Shown piece after piece: positions 1 to 5,269 of a stretch of 5,316 nucleotides of DNA (the stretch's first letter is position 1; each line of letters starts with the position of its first letter). The DNA lies in NCBI GenBank assembly GCA_021199395.1, contig JAJQIE010000009.1, positions 1-5,316 of the forward strand, given 5' to 3'. The notes beneath the pieces were generated by a model. That model was given only the letters and a program-made list of their open reading frames with translations, was not told the DNA's origin and made no database searches. Both the position numbers and the translations under genes were made by a program. Source of the stretch: Lachnospiraceae bacterium. Its GTDB lineage: Bacteria > Bacillota > Clostridia > Lachnospirales > Lachnospiraceae.

Positions 1-63
1 GAGATACCCGATGCCGATAATGATCAGCACCGGGAGAACCATTTCAATTACCTGAAGCTGCAT
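1..63 (-). CDS. AEC-family (auxin efflux carrier type) transporter, N-terminal fragment
   Basis: Only the first 21 codons are in the window; the gene runs off the left edge. The peptide begins MQLQVIEM and continues with VLPVLIIIGIGYL, a hydrophobic stretch ending in Gly-Tyr-Leu. This resembles the first transmembrane helix of AEC-family (Mem_trans) permeases, which transport organic acids and related metabolites across the cytoplasmic membrane. The ATG at 63 has no clear ribosome binding site. It lies 7 bases after the stop of a 17-codon mini-ORF, so translation may be coupled. A second ATG at 42 has an AGGT about 7 bases upstream and would give a shorter N-terminus starting MVLPVL. No terminator is visible between lsrF and this gene, so it is probably cotranscribed with the lsr genes. 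Its substrate is unknown. With 21 residues the family call is tentative; another membrane protein is possible. Confidence 0.55.
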   Translation of the reverse strand, partial: MQLQVIEMVLPVLIIIGIGYL

Positions 64-70
64 AGCTTAT

Positions 71-124
71 CTACATTTCATACATCGACCGCGGAACATA
101 CAGGCGTTTTATCCGCAGCCGCAT
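71..124 (-). CDS. Possible 17-codon mini-ORF between lsrF and the transporter gene
   Basis: A short reading frame encodes MRLRIKRLYVPRSMYEM followed by TAG. It has a good Shine-Dalgarno sequence, AAAGGA at 134-139, 9 bases before the ATG and touching the lsrF stop codon. Its stop lies 7 bases before the ATG of the downstream transporter fragment, which lacks a clear binding site of its own. The peptide is basic (five Arg/Lys in the first twelve residues) and matches no family I recognise. The placement fits a translational-coupling leader or a small membrane-associated peptide. It could equally be chance, since a frame this short is statistically weak. Confidence 0.3.
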   Translation of the reverse strand: MRLRIKRLYVPRSMYEM

Positions 125-133
125 GATGTCGTT

Positions 134-139
134 TCCTTT
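134..139 (-). promoter_or_regulatory. Ribosome binding site for the 17-codon mini-ORF
   Basis: AAAGGA on the minus strand overlaps the lsrF stop codon by one base and sits 9 bases before the mini-ORF ATG at 124. It is the only good Shine-Dalgarno sequence between lsrF and the transporter gene, and it is too far (70 bases) to serve the transporter ATG at 63 directly. Confidence 0.4.
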
Positions 140-1017
140 CAGTGAATGAGCTCCTGATAGAATTCATATGCCTGGACGTCCGTGTAGCCCTCGTGCACAA
201 TCTTCGCGATTGCCTGAGCCATCTCGATCGCGTGCTCACTCTGGAAAATATTCCGGCCCATGTCCACGCCGCGCGCGCCTTTGGAGATTACCGTATAGGC
301 AAGCGTCAGCGCCTCTTTCTCCGGCAGCTTCTTCCCTCCCGCTACTACGATCGGCACCGGGCAGGCAGCGACGATTTCCTCAAAATTCTCACAGTTGTAG
401 GTCTTTACCAGCTGGACGCCCATCTCCGCTACGATCCGGGTGGCGAGCTTAAAGAAACGGTCTGTCCGCTCCATGTCCTTGCCTACGGCCACTACGCCGA
501 GCGTCGGGATGCTGTAGCGCATACCCGCGTTGATCACCTGAGAGAGATTGTCGAGGCTGGAAAGCTGCCCGTCCGCTCCGATAAAGGTCTGGACCGCCAT
601 GCAGTCCGCATTCATGCGAATCGAATCTTCAATATCCACCGCTACCACCTCATGGGAAAGGTCGTCATTGAGCATGGAAGACCCGGAAGAAACACGCAGG
701 GCAATTCCTTTCGTGATTTCCGGCGGTACACAGGTGCGGATCGCGCCTCTTGTCCCCATAAATACATCCACATACGGCGCAAGCTTAGGGAGAAGCAGGT
801 CAAGCCTCTCAAGTCCGGCGGTAGATCCCATAAAATAGCCGTGGTCAAAAGCAAACATGACCGTATTTCCGCTTTTCGGGTTGAAAATATTGGAAAGATG
901 CTTTTTCATCCCCCAGTCCAGGCTGTTTGCGCCTTTTACATAAAATCCTTCCTGATTTGCAAAAGGTACCCCTGTATGATAATCCTTTGCAACCTTCAGT
1001 CCGTCTTTGTCTGCCAT
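139..1017 (-). CDS. lsrF: LsrF, 3-hydroxy-5-phosphonooxypentane-2,4-dione thiolase
   Basis: LsrF catalyses the last known step of AI-2 breakdown in the cytoplasm. It transfers an acetyl group from the phosphorylated AI-2 derivative to coenzyme A, giving dihydroxyacetone phosphate and acetyl-CoA. The 292-residue product matches the usual length and can be aligned from memory to E. coli LsrF nearly end to end. Shared blocks include LDWGM (33-37), IFNP (44-47), FAFDHGYF (55-62), GKDM (179-182), ATRI.AEMG (192-200), CPVPIVVAGGKKLPE (219-233) and GVDMGRNIFQS (250-260). It has the class I aldolase-type TIM-barrel fold, and Lys205 in VKTYN corresponds to the Schiff-base lysine of LsrF. The ATG at 1017 follows GAGGAG at 1024-1029, about 6 bases away. 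The gene lies 248 bases downstream of lsrB with hairpin-bearing sequence between. Class I fructose-bisphosphate aldolases are relatives, but the matches are specific to LsrF. Confidence 0.95.
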   Translation of the reverse strand: MADKDGLKVAKDYHTGVPFANQEGFYVKGANSLDWGMKKHLSNIFNPKSGNTVMFAFDHGYFMGSTAGLERLDLLLPKLAPYVDVFMGTRGAIRTCVPPEITKGIALRVSSGSSMLNDDLSHEVVAVDIEDSIRMNADCMAVQTFIGADGQLSSLDNLSQVINAGMRYSIPTLGVVAVGKDMERTDRFFKLATRIVAEMGVQLVKTYNCENFEEIVAACPVPIVVAGGKKLPEKEALTLAYTVISKGARGVDMGRNIFQSEHAIEMAQAIAKIVHEGYTDVQAYEFYQELIH

Positions 1018-1040
1018 ATTCTACTCCTCTTTTCTTCGAA

Positions 1041-1056
1041 TGATAATGTGATAATG
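1041..1056. repeat. Tandem 8-bp repeat in the lsrF leader
   Basis: TGATAATG occurs twice, back to back, in the AT-rich leader about 25 bases upstream of the lsrF start. It is a perfect direct repeat. It could be a chance duplication or a protein-binding site; no known operator is recognised. Confidence 0.5.
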
Positions 1057-1113
1057 GTTTCGTGCGCGGGGTCGGTAACGGGAAAGAATCTCTCATTTCC
1101 GCACGCACCACAT

Positions 1114-1140
1114 ATGGGCAGAGCGATACACTCTGCCCAT
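1114..1140 (-). promoter_or_regulatory. Intercistronic 10-bp hairpin downstream of lsrB
   Basis: ATGGGCAGAG (1114-1123) pairs perfectly with CTCTGCCCAT (1131-1140) around a 7-base loop. In the direction of transcription the hairpin is followed by ATATGTGG, not a U tract, so it is not a standard intrinsic terminator. It lies between the abundant-type binding protein gene lsrB and the enzyme gene lsrF. There it could protect the 3' end of an lsrB transcript or attenuate readthrough. On the plus strand it is followed by only four T residues and serves no visible gene. Confidence 0.55.
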
Positions 1141-1190
1141 TTTCAGCTTAAATTTCAGTTCCAGCTGTGAATGCTGTCCGCATTCCGCCG

Positions 1191-1265
1191 CAGTTCGGCT
1201 CGAAAGGCTTCTGCTTTAAAAGCTTCTTACTTAAATGTCTCTGCCTTAAATGCTTTTGCTTTAAA
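1191..1265. repeat. Five-unit 15-bp tandem repeat abutting the lsrB stop codon
   Basis: Reading on the minus strand, five 15-base units follow the lsrB stop directly: TTTAAAGCAAAAGCA, TTTAAGGCAGAGACA, TTTAAGTAAGAAGCT, TTTAAAGCAGAAGCC and the more diverged TTTCGAGCCGAACTG. The consensus is TTTAARGCAGAAGCA. In the lsrB frame the units read FKAKA, FKAET, FK-stop-EA, FKAEA, FRAEL, with an in-frame TAA at 1227-1229 inside the third unit. The frame then stays open to a TGA at 1155-1157. The unit length is a multiple of three. The array lies in the 3' untranslated region of lsrB, upstream of the 10-bp hairpin. Confidence 0.85.
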
Positions 1266-2342
1266 TTAGAAGTCGTATTCGTCCATGTTGTCCTCTGTGA
1301 ACACAACGCGCTCCGGAAGGAGAACTACGCCGTTGTTCGTATCGCCCGTCTCAGCGCCCTCGGAAATGCAGTCATTTGCTTCGATGGTCACGTCGCCGAT
1401 GCTCGGAACAGAGATCGTGTCGCCTACAGCTACTTCATTTCCAGCAGCAAGGTAAGCCGCTACATAGCAGCCCAGAGCGCCCTGGATCTGGCAATCCCAG
1501 AGACCCCACTCATAAAGGATTCCCGCTGTGCAGTATTCCTTGATGGAGTTCGGAGAAGCAAAGCCCGTGATCGTGATGCTGTCTCTGTCAAGACCCGCGT
1601 TCTGTGCAGCCTGAAGCTGTCCCGGAAGAGCCGTAGAGTCGTTGCAGATGATCAGGTCGATGTCTTCATGGTTCGAAAGGATAGAAGCGCCAACGGTAAC
1701 AGCCTTCTCAGAATCCTGCTCGCTGTAGTAGTTGTCCTCAGCTACGTTTACCCAGTTCGGATAATTCTCAGCGATGATCGCCTCGCCCGCTACCTGCCAG
1801 GAGTTCTGGTCGGTAACAGTCGCCTGTGAATAATGCCAGCAATACTTGATCTCGTCATTTTCCGGATCCAGTCCGCGTTTTTCAAGAGCGTCCACACTCA
1901 TGTCTACAAGCATCTGTCCGAGCACCTCCGGAGTTCCCTGGGAAACCATGAGAGCACGATCCTCTACATTCGCGTCGGAATCCCATGTACACACGGTAAT
2001 GCCCATATCCATTGCTTCCTGCAGCGCATCAGATACTCCCGCCGCGTCTACTGTAGAAATGCAGATCGCGTCTACGCCGGAGTTGATCGCCTGGTTGATA
2101 ACCTCAACCTGCTCCGCCGCGCCGGCTACGGAATTGCCCATGTACTCTACTGTGATGCCCCACTCCTCAGCGTACGCCTGAGCGCCGTCGTTTGCGGACT
2201 CGAAGAATGCATTACCGGTAACCTTGGGGATAAACGCCACTGTCATTCCTTCTACGGATGCTTCTTCAGCCTGTACACCTACGCCCATTGTACCGACTAC
2301 CATAGCAGATGCGAGTAAGCCGGCGATGATTTTTTTTGCCAT
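1266..2342 (-). CDS. lsrB: LsrB-type AI-2 substrate-binding protein
   Basis: This is the extracellular receptor of the importer, a 358-residue periplasmic-binding-protein type I fold (Peripla_BP_4). Residues 1-25 form a signal peptide (MAKK, hydrophobic core, VQA before EEAS) with a signal-peptidase-I-like site and no lipobox cysteine. Matches to Salmonella LsrB include FIPKVTGNAFF (37-47), TWDSD (119-123), SQGTPEVLGQMLVDM (134-148), TVTDQN (175-180), GLWD (280-283) and the C-terminal LLPERVVF...YDF (341-358). AI-2-contacting residues appear as Lys40, Asp121, Asp178 and Gln179. The positions equal to Pro220 and Ala222 are Asn234 and Ser236. The start at 2342 has a strong AAGGAGG site 8 bases upstream. 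Codons 2-5 contain a run of eight A. The long leader and 3' structures suggest separate expression control. A ribose or rhamnose binding protein is less likely, given the LsrB-specific C-terminus and the gene order. Confidence 0.9.
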   Translation of the reverse strand: MAKKIIAGLLASAMVVGTMGVGVQAEEASVEGMTVAFIPKVTGNAFFESANDGAQAYAEEWGITVEYMGNSVAGAAEQVEVINQAINSGVDAICISTVDAAGVSDALQEAMDMGITVCTWDSDANVEDRALMVSQGTPEVLGQMLVDMSVDALEKRGLDPENDEIKYCWHYSQATVTDQNSWQVAGEAIIAENYPNWVNVAEDNYYSEQDSEKAVTVGASILSNHEDIDLIICNDSTALPGQLQAAQNAGLDRDSITITGFASPNSIKEYCTAGILYEWGLWDCQIQGALGCYVAAYLAAGNEVAVGDTISVPSIGDVTIEANDCISEGAETGDTNNGVVLLPERVVFTEDNMDEYDF

Positions 2343-2350
2343 ACTTCATT

Positions 2351-2358
2351 TCCTCCTT
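2351..2358 (-). promoter_or_regulatory. Strong ribosome binding site of lsrB
   Basis: AAGGAGGA on the minus strand is close to a perfect anti-16S match, 8 bases before the lsrB ATG. An AT-rich, likely unstructured stretch precedes it (2359-2386). This is the strongest site in the window, consistent with high production of the binding protein. An ATG at 2347-2349 is too close to it to be used. Confidence 0.8.
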
Positions 2359-2389
2359 GTTTTGGTTTTTTATTAAGTATCTATATCCA

Positions 2390-2407
2390 GAGAGGATTTC
2401 TCCTCTC
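2390..2407 (-). promoter_or_regulatory. GAAA-tetraloop hairpin in the lsrB leader
   Basis: On the transcript, GAGAGGA pairs with TCCTCTC around a GAAA loop, a stable GNRA tetraloop. Several G-U pairs could extend the stem. It is not followed by a U tract, so it is not an intrinsic terminator. It lies 32 bases upstream of the lsrB binding site and could block 5' degradation or mark a processing site that yields a separate lsrB message. Confidence 0.5.
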
Positions 2408-2447
2408 CAAACATCTTTATGAATCCCCGGATGCGGATACTGCCGCG

Positions 2448-2491
2448 TCCCGGATCCTTCCGGGATATCCTTCGCACCGATCATATCCGGA
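2448..2491 (-). promoter_or_regulatory. Alternative hairpins in the lsrD-lsrB spacer
   Basis: On the transcript the segment from 2459-2468 (ATATCCCGGA) can pair with the upstream TCCGGATAT (2483-2491, one bulge). It can also pair with the downstream TCCGGGA (2448-2454), forming a tight hairpin with an AGGA loop. The two pairings exclude each other. A smaller GCGG/CCGC stem lies at 2433-2446. No U tract follows, so a classical attenuator is not shown. This is either a structured leader controlling lsrB or an mRNA processing region. Confidence 0.35.
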
Positions 2492-3520
2492 TCATTCGGG
2501 CATATCCTTTTTCCTCAGCTTCGCGAGGAACGCCGCGACAGAGGGCATTCCGGCCATGGAGCGTCCGAGAACGACCACCAGAAGCAGTATCCCGATCGGG
2601 ATATCCAGGTACTGCGTCCCGATCTTAAAGCAGAGCGGCAGGCCAAAGCGAAGCAGTCCGATCACCATCGACGCCAGCGCTGTGCCGACCACATGCCCCT
2701 TTCCGCCGGTGCTGAGCGTGCCGCCCAGAACGACGGCTGTGATGATATTCAGCGTAAAATTGTCGCCAAGGTCACATTTTGCGGTGCCCAGATAGGCGGT
2801 GAGCACGATCCCGGCAATCGCGGCGCTGAGCGCAGAGAGGATATAGGTGCTCATAATGACCATCCGGCTGTTGATCCCGGAATACTCGGCCGCGTTCTGA
2901 TTGACCCCGACCAGGAAAATCCTCCTGCCATACTTCGTGCGGTGCAGAAGAATATAGGCGATAACCACAAGTCCCAGGAAAATGACAAGCTGATTCGGGA
3001 TGATGCCAAAATACTTGTGCTTGGACAGCACCCGGAAAGCATCCGGGAAACCGCTGATCCCCTGATAGCTGGCAGTGGAAGCCAGATTGGATACCAGAAG
3101 CGCGATCCCCGAATAGAGGAAGCTGCCGCCCAGTGTGACCACCATGGCCTGTACGCCGCAGTAGGCGATAAAGAACCCTGAGAGCGCTCCGCAAAGAGCC
3201 GCCGCCACCGTCGCGATCACTACGGAAACCCAGATATTGCACCCGAAATCCTGCCAGGTCACGCCGATGATAATGGAGACAAGTCCGACAATCGAACCGG
3301 CCTGGATATCAATGCCGCCTGTAATCATGACAAAGGTCACAAACAGTGAAATGATACAGATGGACATAAAATCATTCATGCTGTTGAACAGAAGCGCCGG
3401 ACGGAGGAATTTCGGGTTCGCAGAACCAAAAATCACACATTCCAGAATCAGGATAACGACCAGCACGGTCTGCCAGCTTGAGAATGTTTCTTTTAATTTT
3501 GCGGAAAAGGATTTATTCAT
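2492..3520 (-). CDS. lsrD: LsrD-type AI-2 ABC transporter permease
   Basis: This is one of two membrane subunits of the AI-2 importer (BPD_transp_2 family, RbsC-like). The 342-residue product is mostly hydrophobic, with about eight to ten helices. It carries the family motif GGIDIQAGS (68-76), LVGVNQNAAEYSGI (203-216) and the ITAVVLGGTLSTGG coupling-loop region (260-273). Segments such as SYQGISGFPDAF (151-162) and GTAKCDLGDNF (245-255) resemble E. coli LsrD (GYEGIGGFPMAF, GSARSDLGASF) rather than LsrC. I chose the ATG at 3520 because AAAGGAG at 3530-3536 lies 9 bases before it. The upstream in-frame ATG at 3529 directly touches that site and would add only MAH. With this start the gene overlaps lsrC by 8 bases, which implies translational coupling. 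Confidence 0.88.
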   Translation of the reverse strand: MNKSFSAKLKETFSSWQTVLVVILILECVIFGSANPKFLRPALLFNSMNDFMSICIISLFVTFVMITGGIDIQAGSIVGLVSIIIGVTWQDFGCNIWVSVVIATVAAALCGALSGFFIAYCGVQAMVVTLGGSFLYSGIALLVSNLASTASYQGISGFPDAFRVLSKHKYFGIIPNQLVIFLGLVVIAYILLHRTKYGRRIFLVGVNQNAAEYSGINSRMVIMSTYILSALSAAIAGIVLTAYLGTAKCDLGDNFTLNIITAVVLGGTLSTGGKGHVVGTALASMVIGLLRFGLPLCFKIGTQYLDIPIGILLLVVVLGRSMAGMPSVAAFLAKLRKKDMPE

Positions 3521-4526
3521 GTGCGCCATCTCCTTTCCCCATCTCCCCGCCCGTCGTGCGGGCCGCGAGCCTCTGCCTGCGGTTCTTCTCCGCGGCGTTT
3601 CTCTGCATCAGCGAGTCAACGACGACAATCGTGATCAGCATAATACCCGTGATCGTATCGTCATAGGTGGAGCCCAGCTCCATGAACACCAGCAGACGGC
3701 TGATGCTCGCCATGATCACAGCGCCGATGCCTGCTCCCACCACGCTGCCGACGCCGCCGCTCAGGCTGATACCGCCAAGCACGCACGCCGCTACCGCTTT
3801 CATCTCGTACCCGCTGCCGGAGGTAGCGGTCACAAAACCGATACGCGAGGAATATACGATACCGGACAGCGCCGCGAAGATCCCGCAGATCACGTATGCC
3901 AGCACCTTCGTCTGCGTCGTCGGGATACCTACCAGCGTCGCGCCGGACGGGTTATCCCCGACAGCGATAAAATATCGCCCGCGCTTTGTCTTTTTCAGCA
4001 GGAAATAGATCACTGCTACGACTATGGCGGTCACGGTAAAGAAAATACTGACGCCGCCGACAAATGTATTGGTATAGAGCTTTTTAAATCCAGCCGGAAG
4101 GTTCTCTACCCAGGAACCGCCCGTATAGACATACATCATCCCGCGCATCACGCCGTTCGTGCCGAGCGTGAAAATCAGGGACGGTACCTTCATCACCGCT
4201 ACGCCCCAGCCGTTGAACAGGCCGAACAGCGCGCCGATCAGTATGCCCGTGGCAAACGCCAGACCCCAGTTCTGCCCATCGCGGAGCATACAGGACACCA
4301 CCGTAGCGGTAAATCCGAGATTCGCGCCTACGGACACGTCGATCTCCCCGATAAACAGAGTAAACGCCATACCCACGGAAATGATTATGTAAACAACGCT
4401 TTCATTGAAGCACGCCACGATATTGCTTGCCTTCAGGAAGCTCGGATTGATCACGCCTACCAGCAAAAACAGCGCGACCAGGAACAGGAAGCTCGTGAGC
4501 TCTCTTGTTTTGAGTAATTTTTTCAT
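3513..4526 (-). CDS. lsrC: LsrC-type AI-2 ABC transporter permease
   Basis: This is the partner membrane subunit of LsrD, with which it forms the AI-2 channel. The 337-residue protein has many hydrophobic segments from about residue 12 to 304. It carries the motif GEIDVSVGANLG (60-71) and the coupling-loop region GYEMKAVAACVLGGISLSGG (239-258), followed by a basic C-terminal tail. Resemblance to E. coli LsrC includes YTGGSWVENLPAGFKKL (134-150; E. coli WTGGKWIEGLPAELKQL) and the LGT...RG block (121-129). The ATG at 4526 follows GGAGGTGA (4531-4538) and overlaps the lsrA stop as ATGA. The C-terminal codons contain the lsrD binding site. Other BPD_transp_2 sugar permeases are the alternative, but the operon context supports LsrC. 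Confidence 0.88.
   Translation of the reverse strand: MKKLLKTRELTSFLFLVALFLLVGVINPSFLKASNIVACFNESVVYIIISVGMAFTLFIGEIDVSVGANLGFTATVVSCMLRDGQNWGLAFATGILIGALFGLFNGWGVAVMKVPSLIFTLGTNGVMRGMMYVYTGGSWVENLPAGFKKLYTNTFVGGVSIFFTVTAIVVAVIYFLLKKTKRGRYFIAVGDNPSGATLVGIPTTQTKVLAYVICGIFAALSGIVYSSRIGFVTATSGSGYEMKAVAACVLGGISLSGGVGSVVGAGIGAVIMASISRLLVFMELGSTYDDTITGIMLITIVVVDSLMQRNAAEKNRRQRLAARTTGGEMGKGDGAHE
3530..3536 (-). promoter_or_regulatory. Ribosome binding site deciding the lsrD start
   Basis: AAAGGAG within the lsrC coding end is directly followed by one ATG (3529) and, 9 bases later, by a second in-frame ATG (3520). The spacing favours the second. Confidence 0.65.
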
Positions 4527-5269
4527 GCTCTCACCTCCGAATCCTCTGTAATACCGAAGGCTGCCGCCATCAGGCGATCCTGGTTGATGTCCTCCCCGAC
4601 GAATTCACCGTTGATCCGTCCGCGGTACACCGTCATAACGCGATCCGAGAGCTCCACGATCTCCTCCATATCAGAAGAAATCAGCAGGACGGATACCCCT
4701 TCCTTCCTCAGTTCATGAATGATCGAATAGACATCTCCACGGGCCGCGGCGTCGATCCCGCGGGTCGGCTCGTCCAGGATCAGAAGCTTAGGGGACGTGG
4801 AAAGCGTCCTCCCGATCACTACCTTCTGCTGGTTCCCGCCGGAAAGGCTGCCCGCTGTCTGCGACTGCCCCGTCACCTTGATCCGGAACTCATCGATATG
4901 CCGCTGCGTAATCTCACGCTCATATTTCCGGTTCAGGAAGAACCGCCCCATCTCTTTTTCCGCAAGCATGGCGCTGGAGGTGTTCGCCGCGACATCACTG
5001 ATCTTGAAAAACCCGTGCAGATGTCGATCCTCCGGCACATAGTTCAGCCCGGCCTCGATAACCTTCTGTGTGGGAAGTCCCGTAATGTCCTGTCCCGCCA
5101 GGATCGCTTTCCCGCCAAGCACCTTATCCTTTCCGAAAACGGTAGTGGCAAGCTCCGTCCGGCCCGCGCCGACCACGCCGGCAAGGCCGAGGATCTCTCC
5201 GGAATAAACCTTCAGGGAGATGTTGCTGAAGCCATAACCGCTGTAATCCTGCAGCTCAAAGGTTACTAT
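4523..5269 (-). pseudogene. lsrA: LsrA-type importer ATPase, second ATP-binding half only, preceded by an in-frame stop
   Basis: LsrA normally has two fused ABC ATPase domains (about 500 residues) that drive AI-2 import. Here 248 codons are open after an in-frame TGA at 5270-5272. They cover the start of domain 2 (FELQDYSGYGFSNISLKVYSGEILGLAG), the degenerate Walker A GVVGAGRTE (31-39) typical of the second domain in RbsA-type proteins, YVPEDR (77-82), the signature LSGGNQQK (142-149), Walker B LLILDEPTRGID (162-173) and ISSDMEE (197-203). The C-terminus is intact and overlaps lsrC by 4 bases. The 44 bases beyond the TGA give KDEEPGTLDTIPTP in the same frame, which I do not recognise as LsrA. 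The first domain is therefore absent or out of the window. No ATG start exists downstream of the TGA before domain 2; a GTG at 5176 would remove half of Walker A. The gene is either broken by an insertion or nonsense mutation, or truncated at a repeat or assembly edge. Confidence 0.7.

Noticed and set aside
1050..1085. Internal promoter for lsrF (TTACCG and CATTAT)
   Set aside because: The elements are weak and the spacer is 16 bases of GC-rich sequence; chance is as likely.
1111..1150. Intrinsic terminator after lsrB
   Set aside because: The hairpin is strong, but no U tract follows it on the minus strand. On the plus strand only TTTT follows and no gene leads into it.
142..1170. A 342-codon plus-strand open frame opposite lsrF
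   Set aside because: It is antisense to an unmistakable lsrF, has no ribosome binding site near its ATG and no family resemblance.
2359..2415. Internal promoter for lsrB (TATAGA with TTTGGA upstream)
   Set aside because: The spacing is about 20 bases and the -35 match is poor; not supportable by eye.
2266..2484. A 72-codon minus-strand frame crossing the lsrD-lsrB spacer and the lsrB start
   Set aside because: It starts 7 bases after the lsrD stop but has no ribosome binding site, overlaps the lsrB start in another frame and has no recognisable content.
3237..4517. A 426-codon plus-strand open frame opposite lsrC and lsrD
   Set aside because: It lies antisense to two clear permease genes, has low-complexity His/Arg/Ala-rich content and no recognisable domain. 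It is a codon-bias shadow.
1266..5269. Ribose or rhamnose importer instead of an AI-2 importer
   Set aside because: The families are related, but an adjacent clear LsrF, the A-C-D-B-F order and LsrB-specific segments (TVTDQN, LLPERVVF, final YDF) favour AI-2.
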